Of a stretch of 64,000 bases of DNA, positions 39,450 through 49,400 are shown piece after piece (the stretch's first letter is position 1; each line of letters starts with the position of its first letter). Source of the DNA: Nonomuraea soli (GTDB taxonomy: Bacteria > Actinomycetota > Actinomycetes > Streptosporangiales > Streptosporangiaceae); contig NZ_JACDUR010000008.1 in NCBI RefSeq assembly GCF_013761175.1, positions 62,001-126,000 of the forward strand. The letters run 5' to 3'. The notes beneath the pieces are model-generated. The model ran no database searches. It had not been told where the DNA came from and saw only the letters and a list, made by a program, of their open reading frames with translations. The position numbers and the translations under genes are program-made.

Positions 39450-42400
39450 ACGCGACCCTGAGGCCCGCCCAGCGCCGCCTGTGGTTCCTGGACCGGGCCG
39501 GGTACGGTACGGCCTACCTGATCTGGCACGCCTACCGGCTGACCGGCCCCCTGGACGGGGCGGCGCTCGAAGCCGCGCTCCTGGCCGTGGTGAAGCGCCA
39601 CGACGCCCTGCGGAGCGTGGTGGCCGAGCACGACGGCGAGCCGGTGTGGGTGACCGGCCAGGACGCCCGCGCCCCGCTGATCGTCCGCGAGGCCGGGCGC
39701 GCCGGCGAGGCCGCGCGGATCGCCGGCCGGATCGCCCAGGAGCCACTCGACCTGGAACACGGACCCCTGTTCCGCGTCGGCCTGGTCAGAAGCGGTCCCG
39801 AGGAACACCTGCTGGTCCTGACCTTTCATCACATCGTCTGCGACGGCCCCTCGATCGGTATCGTCCTGCGCGACCTGTGGGCCTGCTACCGAGCCATCCT
39901 GACCGGCCGCGAGCCCGTGCTGCCCGCGCTGCCCGTGCCGCCCGTGCCGCCCGCGCTCCCGGCCGTCGCGGCGGACCAGGAGCCCGCGGCGACGCAGAGT
40001 GCCCGTGCCTACTGGAAGGCATCGCTGACGGGCGCGCCGCCCCTGCTGGAGCTGCCCGCCGACCGTCCGCGCAGGTCCACCGCGGGCAGGGGAGCACGTC
40101 ACCCCGTACGGCTGGAGCAGGGGACCGCGGCGGCCGTGCTCGGTCTGGCCAGGCGTGAGCGCTGCACGCCCTTCATGGTCCTGCTGGCCGCGGCCGCCGT
40201 CATGATGGCCAGGCACAGCGGTCAGGACGACATCGTCATCGGCACCCCCGCCACCGGGGCCGACCGGCCGGGGCCGGACGCCGTGGGCATGTTCGTCAAC
40301 ACCCTGGCCCTGCGCGTCGACCTGTCGGGCGATCCCACGGCGCGCGAGCTTCTGCGCCAGGCCCGCCGTACCACCCTGGGCGGCCTGCAACATCAGGGCT
40401 TCCCGTTCGACGAACTGGTGGCCGAGCTGGATCCGGGACGCGGCTCCGGCCACAACCCGCTCTTCCAGGCGATGCTCGTGGTGGAACACCCGCCGGGCGC
40501 GCAGGAGCCCGCCCCCGGACTGTCGGCGGTGTGGCAGGACCTGACCCCCGAGACCGCCCGGTTCGACCTCACCCTCCTGGGCCTCGTCGGGACGGAACGC
40601 GACCTGGAGCTGGTGCTCGACTACTCCGCCGACCTGTTCGACCCGGGCACGGTCGCCGGATTCGCCGCCAGCCTGGTCACCATCCTGACGGCGATGGCCG
40701 CGGACCCGGCCTGCCGGGTCTGGGATATCCCGCTGGCCGAGCCCTCCCTCACGGCGGTCCGCGAGGAGTGGACGCGGCCGGTGCACGAGCAGTTCGCCGC
40801 CCGCGCCGCCACCGCCCCCGAGGCTGCGGCCCTGGCAGGCGACACCGTGCTGACCTACGGGGCGCTGGAGCGGCGGGCCAACCGGCTGGCGCACCGGCTG
40901 CGGGATCTCGGCGTTGGCCCCGGCTCGCCGGTGGCGGTGGTCCTGCCCGCGGGAGCACAGGCGCTGGTCGCCGTCCTCGGCGTGCTCAAGGCCGGGTGCG
41001 CCTACGTGCCGCTCGATCCCGCCCAGCCCGTAGAACGCCTCAGCCTGCTCATCGCCGAGTCCGGCGCCCGTGCCGTGATCGGCGCCGGCGGCCTGACGCC
41101 CGGCGAGGACGAGGCCGACGAGCCGCCCGCCCGGCCCGTCGGGCCCGGCGACCTCGCCTACATCGTCTTCACCTCGGGCTCCACCGGCCGGCCGAAGGGC
41201 GTCATGGTCACCCACGGCACCCTGGCCGAGCTCACCCGCTCCTTCCGCGAGGTCCACGAGTGCTTCGAGCCGGGACAACGGGTGCTGATGCTGCCCCCGC
41301 TGACCTTCGACGCCTCCGCCGGCGACCTCTTCCCCGCCCTGACCGGGGGAGCGGCGCTGGTCCTGCACCCGGACCCGGCCGAGCTCGACGGTCCCGGCCT
41401 GGTCCGCTGGTGCGTACGGCACGGCGTCACGGCGGTCGACGCGCCCTCCTCGCTCTGGCAGCAGTGGGTGCACGACCTGCGCGACCCTCACGACCTGGGC
41501 GGCGCCACGGTCGAGTGGCCCGTCACGACGATGATGGTCGGCGGTGACCGGGTGCCCGTGGAGTCCGTGCGCGCCTTCTCCCGGCTGACCGGCGGGACGG
41601 TGGCACTGTTCAACCACTACGGCCCGACCGAGGCCACCGTCTGCGCCACCGTGCTGCGCACCGTCGACGCCGCCGAGTTCGGCGAGCTCGGTCACCTGCC
41701 CATCGGCCGGCCCCTGCCGCACGTCCGCGCCCACGTTCTGGACGGCAGGGGCAGACCCGTCCCTCCGGGCACGCCCGGAGAGCTGCATCTGGGCGGCGCC
41801 TGCCTGGCCCGCGGCTACCTCGGCGAGCGGGAGGCGACCGACGAACGTTTCGTGCGGGACCCGTTCGCGGGCGGGCGGATGTACAGGACGGGAGACCTGG
41901 CCCGCCAACGGGCCGACGGCACGCTGGAGTTCCTCGGCCGCGCCGACCGGCAGGTGAAGATCAACGGCTACCGTGTGGAGCCCGCGGAGGTGGAGGCGGT
42001 CGCGCTGGCCTGCCCCGGCGTGCGGGACGCCGTCGTGGTCGCGGCGGACGGGCGGCTCATCGCCTACACCGCGGGCAGCGCCCATCCCGGCGACGTGCGG
42101 CGTTTCCTGCTGGGACGGCTGCCGAGGCAGTTCGTCCCCGCGGCGGTGGTGCCGCTCGGGGAGATTCCGCGTACGGCGCACGGCAAGCCGGATCACACCC
42201 GGCTGCCCGCCGCCCACGAAGCCGCGCCCGTTCACGAGGCTCCCCGCGGACCGCTGGAGCGCGCGCTGGCCGAGGCGTGGCGGCGGGCGACGGGAGCCGC
42301 GCGGGTGGGCAGGAACGACAACTTCTTCGCCCTGGGCGGCTCCTCGCTGGTCGCCGTGCGCATGTTGCGCGAGGTCGAGCGGTCGGCAGGGGTGCGGCTG

Positions 42401-43594
42401 ACGCTCTCGGCGCTGTTCGAGACGGCGGATCTGGCCGAGTTCGCCGCGTCGGCCGGCCAGGCGAGCCAGGAGCCGGACGCCGCCGGCCTGCGTGCCCGCG
42501 CCGCCCTGCCCCGCGACCTGCGCACCGCCCTGCGGTCCCGGACCCTCGCATCTCCCCGCACGGGCGAGCGGGCAACCGCGCCGCGCGTGGTGCTGCTGAC
42601 CGGCGCCACCGGCTTCCTGGGCTCCTTCCTCCTCGCCGAACTGCTGCACCAGGGCGCCGGCCACGTCTACTGCCTGGTCAGACCCACGGCCGCGCAGGAT
42701 CCCGCGGCCAGGCTGCGTCAGGCGATGACCGGGCGCGGCCTCGGGGAGCCCGCCACGAGTGAGCGCATCACGGTCCTGCCCGGCGACCTGACCCAGCCCC
42801 GGCTCGGCCTGGTCGCGGAACGGTACGAGGCCCTGGCCGGTGAGACCGACCTGATCGTGCACTACGGCAGGCACGCCAGCTTCGCCCAGCCGTACCGCTC
42901 GCTCGAACCCGTCAACGTCGGCGGCACCCTGGAGGTCCTGCGCCTGGCGGCGCACCGCCGCCTGATCCCGGTGCACGCCGTCACCACGCTCGGCCTCTAC
43001 GCGGCCGGGCGGGGGACGGTGACGGAGGGGCGGCAGCCGGACGAGCCCGACGGCCTGGCCTCGCCGTACTATCAGAGCCGCTGGGTCGCCGACGCCCTCG
43101 TCCGCGCCGCCCGCGAGCACGGCCTGCCCGCGGCGATCCACCGGCCGGCCCGCGTCGGCGGCGCCAGCGGGTCCGGGATCTGCGACCCCGGCGACTACTT
43201 CAGCAGGCTCCTGCGCACCTGCAGGCAGCTCGGCATGGTGCCCGACCTGCCGGGCGGCCACGACGCCGCGCCGGTGGACCACGTCGCGGCGGGTATCGTC
43301 CGCTTGGCGCTCGATCCCGCCTCGACCGGCCGTGACTATCACTACGCCAACCCCAAGACGATCTCCTCGCCGGAGCTGGCCGGCGCACTCGGCGCAGAAC
43401 TGGTGCCGTGGCGGCGCTGGCAGGAGGAGGCCGACGCCCGCGACGACGTCGCGATGGCCGCGTTCGCGGGCGACGAGCCATGGGGTTCGACCGTGGACAG
43501 GTTCGACTGCGCCGCGACCGTCGGCGCGGCCGGACTGCGGTTCCCGCCGCTCGACGGCCGGCTGATCGGGCTGTACCTGGAGACGATGCGATGA
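39446..43594 (+). CDS. Single-module NRPS, C-A-T-R (thioester reductase terminated)
   Basis: 1382 residues from TTG 39446. Condensation domain (~1-440, FHHIVCDGPS near 127 intact); adenylation (~455-920: A3 FTSGSTGRPKG near 573, A4 FDASAGDLFP near 621, YGPTE near 725, A10 GKPD near 912); carrier domain (FFALGGSSLVA, Ser near 966); C-terminal NAD(P)-dependent reductase (~1045-1382: LLTGATGFLGSFLLAELL near 1052). My reading of the ten-residue code is D-A-G-D-M-G-H-V-C-K, which I cannot assign. The reductase has Thr and Tyr but SRW where SKW is usual. The product should leave as an aldehyde or alcohol. Confidence 0.93.
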   Translation: MNATLRPAQRRLWFLDRAGYGTAYLIWHAYRLTGPLDGAALEAALLAVVKRHDALRSVVAEHDGEPVWVTGQDARAPLIVREAGRAGEAARIAGRIAQEPLDLEHGPLFRVGLVRSGPEEHLLVLTFHHIVCDGPSIGIVLRDLWACYRAILTGREPVLPALPVPPVPPALPAVAADQEPAATQSARAYWKASLTGAPPLLELPADRPRRSTAGRGARHPVRLEQGTAAAVLGLARRERCTPFMVLLAAAAVMMARHSGQDDIVIGTPATGADRPGPDAVGMFVNTLALRVDLSGDPTARELLRQARRTTLGGLQHQGFPFDELVAELDPGRGSGHNPLFQAMLVVEHPPGAQEPAPGLSAVWQDLTPETARFDLTLLGLVGTERDLELVLDYSADLFDPGTVAGFAASLVTILTAMAADPACRVWDIPLAEPSLTAVREEWTRPVHEQFAARAATAPEAAALAGDTVLTYGALERRANRLAHRLRDLGVGPGSPVAVVLPAGAQALVAVLGVLKAGCAYVPLDPAQPVERLSLLIAESGARAVIGAGGLTPGEDEADEPPARPVGPGDLAYIVFTSGSTGRPKGVMVTHGTLAELTRSFREVHECFEPGQRVLMLPPLTFDASAGDLFPALTGGAALVLHPDPAELDGPGLVRWCVRHGVTAVDAPSSLWQQWVHDLRDPHDLGGATVEWPVTTMMVGGDRVPVESVRAFSRLTGGTVALFNHYGPTEATVCATVLRTVDAAEFGELGHLPIGRPLPHVRAHVLDGRGRPVPPGTPGELHLGGACLARGYLGEREATDERFVRDPFAGGRMYRTGDLARQRADGTLEFLGRADRQVKINGYRVEPAEVEAVALACPGVRDAVVVAADGRLIAYTAGSAHPGDVRRFLLGRLPRQFVPAAVVPLGEIPRTAHGKPDHTRLPAAHEAAPVHEAPRGPLERALAEAWRRATGAARVGRNDNFFALGGSSLVAVRMLREVERSAGVRLTLSALFETADLAEFAASAGQASQEPDAAGLRARAALPRDLRTALRSRTLASPRTGERATAPRVVLLTGATGFLGSFLLAELLHQGAGHVYCLVRPTAAQDPAARLRQAMTGRGLGEPATSERITVLPGDLTQPRLGLVAERYEALAGETDLIVHYGRHASFAQPYRSLEPVNVGGTLEVLRLAAHRRLIPVHAVTTLGLYAAGRGTVTEGRQPDEPDGLASPYYQSRWVADALVRAAREHGLPAAIHRPARVGGASGSGICDPGDYFSRLLRTCRQLGMVPDLPGGHDAAPVDHVAAGIVRLALDPASTGRDYHYANPKTISSPELAGALGAELVPWRRWQEEADARDDVAMAAFAGDEPWGSTVDRFDCAATVGAAGLRFPPLDGRLIGLYLETMR

Positions 43595-44886
43595 CCAGGT
43601 TCGCCTCCCTCTGGCTCGCCGAGCTCGTCTCGGTCGTCGGCTCGGCGCTGACGGCGTTCGTCCTGAGCGTCTGGGTCTACCAGGAGACCGGCTCCGAGCT
43701 GCACTTCGCCGCCACGCTCCTGTGCGCGGTCGTTCCCGGCCTCATCGTCTCTCCCGTCGCCGGAGTGATCGCCGACCGGTTCGACCGCAAGCTGATGCTG
43801 ATCCTCGGCGATGCCGGGGCCGCGTCGTGGACGCTGGTCCTCGCCTGGCTGATCTCCACCGGCCAGCTCGCCGTGTGGCACGTCTACGTGGGCACGGCCC
43901 TGGGCGCGGCGGCGGCCGCCTTCCACCTGACCGTCTACCAGGCGATGACACCGCTGCTGGTGCCCAGCCGCCACCTGGGCAGGGCCAACGGCCTCATGCA
44001 GGCCTCCTGGGCGATGCAGATCGCCGCGCCGGTGGCAGCGGGAACGTTGCTGGAGTCGGCCGGGCTGCGCGGAGTGGTCCTGATCGACCTGGCCTCGTTC
44101 GCCGTGGCGGTCGGCGTGGTGCTGGCCACCAGGCTGCCCGCCCATGTGGTCAGGCCGGAACCGGCGCGACCGCCCAGGTGGCGCGCCGACCTGCTGTACG
44201 GCCTGACGTACCTGCGCGACCACGGCCTGCTCCCGCTGGTGGCCATCTCCGCCGGGTTCAACCTGATCTTCGCCGCGGCCGGGGTGCTCATCCGGCCGCT
44301 GATCCTCTCCTTCGCCTCGCCTGCCACGCTCGGTCTCCTGGTCTTCCTGGGCGGCGCCGGCATGTTCGCGGGCAGCCTGGTCATGGGCGCCTGGGGCGGG
44401 CCGCGGGCGAAGGTGGCGGGCGCCGGGGCGTTCATGCTGCTGGCGGCGGTGGCACTGGCCGCGCACGGGCTGCGGCCGTCGGTGGCGCTGATCGCGGTGG
44501 CCGCGCCCCTGTTCCTGTTCACCCTCCCCGCGGTCACGAGCTGCCTGGCCACGGTGATCCAGACGAAGACCGCCACCGCGGCCCTGGGGCGGGTGCAGGC
44601 CACGGGGCGCACTCTGGGACAGCTCGCCATGCCCCCGGCCTACCTGGGCGCGGCGCTGCTGGCCGAGTGGTCGGCCGAGCCGCTGATGCGTGAGAACGGC
44701 GCGCTGGCCGGGAGCGTGGGCGAGCTGATCGGCACCGGGCCGGGCCGCGGCATCGCGCTGCTGTACCTGGTGTTCGGGCTGCTCATGGCCGCGCTGGCGG
44801 CGATCGTGCTCCTGCTGCCGCGCCTGCGGGGCATCGAGGATCGGATGCCCGACGCGGCCCGCGACGCAGAACCATCCGTCCCCTAG
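43591..44886 (+). CDS. MFS exporter of the NRPS operon
   Basis: 431 residues, about twelve hydrophobic helices, of the enterobactin-exporter/macrolide-efflux-like MFS group (DHA3-type): MTRFASLWLAELVSVVGSALTAFVL, VAGVIADRFDRKLMLILGD in the TM2-3 loop, LGRANGLMQASWAMQIAAPVAAG. Probably exports the cluster product or confers self-protection. ATGA overlap with the NRPS gene. Confidence 0.88.
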   Translation: MTRFASLWLAELVSVVGSALTAFVLSVWVYQETGSELHFAATLLCAVVPGLIVSPVAGVIADRFDRKLMLILGDAGAASWTLVLAWLISTGQLAVWHVYVGTALGAAAAAFHLTVYQAMTPLLVPSRHLGRANGLMQASWAMQIAAPVAAGTLLESAGLRGVVLIDLASFAVAVGVVLATRLPAHVVRPEPARPPRWRADLLYGLTYLRDHGLLPLVAISAGFNLIFAAAGVLIRPLILSFASPATLGLLVFLGGAGMFAGSLVMGAWGGPRAKVAGAGAFMLLAAVALAAHGLRPSVALIAVAAPLFLFTLPAVTSCLATVIQTKTATAALGRVQATGRTLGQLAMPPAYLGAALLAEWSAEPLMRENGALAGSVGELIGTGPGRGIALLYLVFGLLMAALAAIVLLLPRLRGIEDRMPDAARDAEPSVP

Positions 44887-44894
44887 GAGGACCC

Positions 44895-45947
44895 ATGCCG
44901 CTCTCGCTCCCGCCGCAGGAGGCCGCCCGCTACCTGGTCGCCGGGCAGGCTCCCGCGCCCCTCGTCGACCTGGTCCACACGATGGCCTTCCACGCGGCCG
45001 CGGCCGGGCTGCGGCTGGGCCTCTTCGACGCCCTCGCCGGCGGGGCGCGCGGGCCGGAGGAACTGGCGGAGGAGCTGGGCGCCGAGCCGTACAGCCTGCG
45101 GGTCCTGCTCGACGCGCTGGCCGCCACGGGCTATCTGGAACGGGACGGTGACCGCTACGCCAACGGTGTGGCCGCCGGCTGGCTGCTCTCCTCGACGCCC
45201 GGCTCGTACGGCACGGCGCTCGGCTTCTGGCATGCCCTCATCTCCGAGTTGTGGAGCGGCCTGGACGGCTCGGTGCGCACGGGCACCCCGGGAGCCGACT
45301 TCTACGCCTGGCTGGCCACCAGGAGCGAGGTGTTCCGCGGCTTCCACGCCCTCCAGCGCAACCTCGCCGACTGGCTGTTCGAGGAGGTGGCCGAGGCGGT
45401 GCCGCTGCCGAAGGGCGCCGCCCGGCTGCTGGACCTGGGCGGCGGCCACGCGCGCTTCAGCATCGGCTACTGCCTGTTGCACGAGGGGCTGTCGGCGACC
45501 GTCGTGGACCTGCCGGAGGCGCTGGAGACCGGCCGCGCGAACGCCGAGGCCGCCGGGCTGGCCGGCCGGGTGGGGTTCGCCACCGAGCCCGGCACCGGCC
45601 ACGACGTGGTCCTGCTGTTCAACGTGCTCCACGGGTTCGCGCCGGAACCGGCCCGCCGTCTGGTGGAGGAGGCCGTGGCGGCGCTGCGGCCCGGTGGCCT
45701 GGCGCTGGTCCTGGAGACGGCGCCGTCCCCCGTGGGCGCGGGAGTCGTCGACACGGCCTTCGCCCGGTGTTTCGAGCTGAACCTCCTGCACACCCAGGGC
45801 GGCCGCCTGTATCCCGCGCACGTCCTCGACGAGTGGCTGAGGCTGGCGGGGTGTGGCCCGGCCACCGTGCATCCGCTGCGCCGCATGGCCACCCGCGTCC
45901 TGCTGGCCGCCGTCAAGGGTGATACACATTATGAAACGGTTCAGTAG
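44895..45947 (+). CDS. SAM-dependent O-methyltransferase (acetylserotonin-OMT-like)
   Basis: 350 residues. N-terminal dimerisation helices (VHTMAFHAAAAGLRLGLFDALAGG) and a class I SAM fold: LLDLGGGHARFSIGYCLLHEG, then VVDLPEALE and VVLLFNVLHGFAP. A typical small-molecule methyltransferase of the type that decorates natural products. AGGAGG precedes the ATG, eight bases after the exporter stop. Last gene of the NRPS operon; its end overlaps a candidate LacI operator for the next operon. Confidence 0.85.
   Translation: MPLSLPPQEAARYLVAGQAPAPLVDLVHTMAFHAAAAGLRLGLFDALAGGARGPEELAEELGAEPYSLRVLLDALAATGYLERDGDRYANGVAAGWLLSSTPGSYGTALGFWHALISELWSGLDGSVRTGTPGADFYAWLATRSEVFRGFHALQRNLADWLFEEVAEAVPLPKGAARLLDLGGGHARFSIGYCLLHEGLSATVVDLPEALETGRANAEAAGLAGRVGFATEPGTGHDVVLLFNVLHGFAPEPARRLVEEAVAALRPGGLALVLETAPSPVGAGVVDTAFARCFELNLLHTQGGRLYPAHVLDEWLRLAGCGPATVHPLRRMATRVLLAAVKGDTHYETVQ
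45932..45943. promoter_or_regulatory. Candidate LacI-type operator before the mannosidase gene
   Basis: TGAAACGGTTCA, a 10/12 palindrome with central CG as LacI-family sites have. Its right half CGGTTCAG (45937-45944) is the exact complement of CTGAACCG in the palindrome before the neighbouring LacI gene. A second palindrome, CTTAAC-GG-GTTAAG (45957-45970), lies close by. Confidence 0.5.
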
Positions 45948-46015
45948 CTATTGAAACTTAACGGGTTAAGTGATGACATGTTTCGCACTATCCCGATTAT
46001 GTGGCCGGAGTGTTC

Positions 46016-48373
46016 ATGAGTTCCCTGCGCCCCTTGCATCACGGTTGGACCCTGCACCAGGTGGAGGGCGACCTGAGCGCCCCCGCGACGATACCCGGGT
46101 GCGTGCACACCGACCTGCTCGCCGCCGGGCTGATCCCGGACCCCTACCTCGACACCCACGAGCTCGGCCTGACGTGGATCGGCCGCTCCGCCTGGCGTTA
46201 CGAGACCACCCTCACCTGGGAGCCGTCCGGCCACGAGCGGGCCGACCTGCTCTTCGAGGGTCTCGACACCGTGGCGGAGATAGAACTGAACGGCGCGCCC
46301 GTGGGGAACACCGCGAACATGCACCGCTCCTACCGCTTCGACGTGCGCGGAACGCTCCGGCCCGGGCGGAACACGCTCACGGTGACCTTCGCCTCGCCGT
46401 ACGCCTATGCCGAGCGCCTGCGGGCCGAGCTGGGGCAGCGGCCGGGCGCCTACGCCGAGCCGTACAACATGATCAGGAAGATGGCCTGCAACTTCGGCTG
46501 GGACTGGGGGCCCACCCTGGTCACGGCGGGCATCTGGCGCCCGGTCGGCCTGCACGAGTGGAGCGGGGCCCGCCTGTCCCGGGTGCGCCCGGTGGTCCGC
46601 GTGCGGGACGGCGTGGCCCGCGTCAGCGTGCACGTGGAGCTGGAGCGCACCCACGACGAACCCGTCGAGGTCGCGGCGGAGCTGTGCGGCCTGCGCGTGG
46701 TCGGCGCGATCTCCCGCGAAGGGGTGCTGGAGCTGGAGGTGCCCGACCCGGCGTTGTGGTGGCCGCGCGGCCACGGCCGGCAGCCGCTGCACGAGCTGAC
46801 CGTCACGGCGGGCCAGGACGTCTGGCGGCGCCGGATCGGCTTCAGGACGGCCGAACTCGACACGGCCGATGGAGCCTTCACCCTGAAGGTCAACGGCCGG
46901 CCGGTGTTCGCCAAGGGTGTCAACTGGATCCCTGACGACTGCTTCCCCTCCCGGGTGGGCCGCGACCGCTACGCCGAGCGGCTGGAGCAGGCGTGCCAGG
47001 CCGGGGTCAACCTGATCAGGGTCTGGGGCGGCGGCATCTACGAGAGCGACGACTTCTACGAGCTCTGCGACGAGCTGGGCCTGCTGGTGTGGCAGGACTT
47101 CCCGTTCGCGTGCGCGGCCTACCCCGAGGAGGAGCCGCTGTGGAGCGAGGTCGCGGCGGAGGCCGAGGAGAACGTGGTGCGGCTGATGCCGCACCCCAGC
47201 CTGGTGTTGTGGTGCGGCAACAACGAGAACATCTGGGGCTATGCGGACTGGCAGTGGAAGCCCGCCCTGAACGGCAGGTCCTGGGGCGAGAGGTACTACC
47301 TCGGCCTGCTCCCCGAGATCGTGGGGAACATGGATCCGTCGCGGCCCTACTGGCCGGGCAGTCCCTACTCCGGCTCGATGGAGCTGCACCCCAATCTCCC
47401 AGAGGTCAACAACATGCACATCTGGGATGTGTGGAACGAGCGCGACTACGTTCACTACCGCGACTACCGTCCACGGTTCGTGGCCGAGTTCGGCTGGCAG
47501 GCCCCCGCAACCCACGCCACCATCGCCCGCGCCATCCACGACGAGCCGCTCACCCCGGACTCGCCCGGCCTGCGCCACCACCAGAAGGCCGACGACGGCA
47601 ACGGCAAGCTGGCCAGGGGCCTGGCCCACCACTTCGACGAGCCGGACGGCTACGACGACTGGCTCTACCTGACCCAGCTCAACCAGGCCCGCGCCATCCA
47701 GCTCGGCGTCGAGCACTTCCGCTCGCTGTGGCCGTACTGCGCGGGCAGCGTGGTCTGGCAGCTCAACGACTGCTGGCCGGTCACCTCGTGGTCGGCCGTC
47801 GACGGCGACGGGCGCCGCAAGCCCCTGTTCCACGCGCTCAGGCGCGCCCACGCCGACCGCCTGCTGACCGTCCAGCCCCGCGCGGAGGGCCTGGCCCTGG
47901 TCGCGGTCAACGACGACGACGAGCCCTGGCGGGCCGAGGCGCTGGCCGTCCGGCTGTCCGTCTCCGGCGGGGAACTGGCGCGCGAGCACCTGGAGCTGGA
48001 GGTACCGCCGCGCGGCGCCCTCACCCTGCCGCTGGACCGCGAGCTGGCCGAGAGCGGTGACCCGGCGCGCGAACTGATCGCGGTGAGCGCCGGCTCCACC
48101 CGGGCGTTGTGGTTCTACCTGCCCGACAAGGACCTCGACCTGCCCAAGGCCGCCTACGCCGCCCGCCTGGAGGGCCGCACGCTGCACGTGACCGCCCACA
48201 CCCTGCTCAGGGACCTGGCGGTCTTCCCCGACCGCCTCGACCCGGCGGCCGAGGCGGACGACCAGCTCATCACGCTGCTACCGGGCGAGAGCGTAAGTTT
48301 CGACCTGGGCGTCTCCGGCCTGGATCCGCTGAAGGTCACCGGCAGGCCGGTGCTGAGGTGCGTGAACGACTGA
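46016..48373 (+). CDS. GH2 beta-mannosidase
   Basis: 785 residues, no signal peptide, so intracellular. Sugar-binding domain HGWTLHQVEGDLSAPATIPGCVHTDLL; MACNFGWDWGPTLVTAGIWRPV is typical of GH2 mannosidases; acid/base Glu in VLWCGNNENIWGY and nucleophile Glu in RFVAEFGWQAP. It releases mannose from manno-oligosaccharides. ATG 46016 has CGGAG six bases upstream. Confidence 0.93.
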   Translation: MSSLRPLHHGWTLHQVEGDLSAPATIPGCVHTDLLAAGLIPDPYLDTHELGLTWIGRSAWRYETTLTWEPSGHERADLLFEGLDTVAEIELNGAPVGNTANMHRSYRFDVRGTLRPGRNTLTVTFASPYAYAERLRAELGQRPGAYAEPYNMIRKMACNFGWDWGPTLVTAGIWRPVGLHEWSGARLSRVRPVVRVRDGVARVSVHVELERTHDEPVEVAAELCGLRVVGAISREGVLELEVPDPALWWPRGHGRQPLHELTVTAGQDVWRRRIGFRTAELDTADGAFTLKVNGRPVFAKGVNWIPDDCFPSRVGRDRYAERLEQACQAGVNLIRVWGGGIYESDDFYELCDELGLLVWQDFPFACAAYPEEEPLWSEVAAEAEENVVRLMPHPSLVLWCGNNENIWGYADWQWKPALNGRSWGERYYLGLLPEIVGNMDPSRPYWPGSPYSGSMELHPNLPEVNNMHIWDVWNERDYVHYRDYRPRFVAEFGWQAPATHATIARAIHDEPLTPDSPGLRHHQKADDGNGKLARGLAHHFDEPDGYDDWLYLTQLNQARAIQLGVEHFRSLWPYCAGSVVWQLNDCWPVTSWSAVDGDGRRKPLFHALRRAHADRLLTVQPRAEGLALVAVNDDDEPWRAEALAVRLSVSGGELAREHLELEVPPRGALTLPLDRELAESGDPARELIAVSAGSTRALWFYLPDKDLDLPKAAYAARLEGRTLHVTAHTLLRDLAVFPDRLDPAAEADDQLITLLPGESVSFDLGVSGLDPLKVTGRPVLRCVND

Positions 48374-48440
48374 GGACGCGCACTTCACCGAGACGCCCAC
48401 GCACGACGTCCCAGCCCTCCGCCCCCCGAGGAGTCCCCTG

Positions 48441-49400
48441 TTGTTCGTTGACATGCCGCTGGCTCAGCTACGCGACTACCTTCCGGCTCGCGAGGAGCCC
48501 GGCGACTTCGACGCCTTCTGGCAGCGCACCCTGGAACAGGCGCGCTCCCATGAGCTGGACGCCCGCATCGAGCGCATCGAGACGGAGATCGTCACCGCCG
48601 ACGTCCACGACGTCACCTTCAACGGATTCGGCGGCCACCCGATCAAGGCCTGGCTGCTCACCCCCGTCTCGGGGCCCGCGCCCTGCGTCATCGAGTACCA
48701 GGGGTACGGCGGCGGCCGCGGCCTGCCGGTCGACTGGCTGGCCTGGCCCTCCTTCGGCTATGCCGTCCTGGCCGTCGACTCGCGCGGCCAGGGCGCGGGC
48801 GGCTGGCGGCGCGGCGACACCCCCGACCCGCATCCCGGCTCGGGGCCGACCACGCCCGGCGTGATGACCTCGGGCATTCTCGACCCCGGCCGGCACTACT
48901 ACCGCCGTCTCTACACCGACGCCGCCCGCGCGGTCGAGGTGGCCCGCGCGCACCCGGCGATCACCAAGGTCGCGGTGAGTGGCGGCAGCCAGGGCGGCGG
49001 CATCGCCCTGGCCGCCGCGGCCCTGTCGGGCGATGTCGACCTGGCCCTGATCGACGTGCCCTTCATGCAGCACATCAGGCACGCCGTGGACATCACGGAC
49101 GAGTACCCCTACCAGGAGCTCGCCGTCTACTGCAAAGCCTTCAAGGACCAGGTCGAGCAGGTCTTCCAGACGATCTCCTACTTCGACGGCCTGAACTTCG
49201 CCGCCCGCTCCGCCGCGCCCGCTCTCTACTCGGTGGCGCTGCGCGACGGCGTCACCCCGCCCTCGACCGTCTTCGCCTCGTTCAACCACTACGCGGGCGC
49301 CGACAAGGAGATCGAGGTCTACCCGTTCAACGGCCACGAGGGCGGCGAGTCGACGCACCTGCTGGCCAAGGTCCGCAAGGCACGGAAGGTCCTGGGATGA
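48441..49400 (+). CDS. CE7 acetyl xylan esterase / cephalosporin C deacetylase family
   Basis: 319 residues, alpha/beta hydrolase of family CE7. MPLAQLRDYLPAREEPGDFDAFWQ, RGQGAGGWRRGDTPD, nucleophile Ser in VAVSGGSQGGGIALAAA, catalytic Asp in SVALRDGVTPPSTVFA and His in FNGHEGGES. It removes acetyl groups from imported oligosaccharides. TTG 48441 follows GAGGAG by seven bases. It lies 67 bp after the mannosidase and is probably in its operon. Confidence 0.92.
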   Translation: MFVDMPLAQLRDYLPAREEPGDFDAFWQRTLEQARSHELDARIERIETEIVTADVHDVTFNGFGGHPIKAWLLTPVSGPAPCVIEYQGYGGGRGLPVDWLAWPSFGYAVLAVDSRGQGAGGWRRGDTPDPHPGSGPTTPGVMTSGILDPGRHYYRRLYTDAARAVEVARAHPAITKVAVSGGSQGGGIALAAAALSGDVDLALIDVPFMQHIRHAVDITDEYPYQELAVYCKAFKDQVEQVFQTISYFDGLNFAARSAAPALYSVALRDGVTPPSTVFASFNHYAGADKEIEVYPFNGHEGGESTHLLAKVRKARKVLG

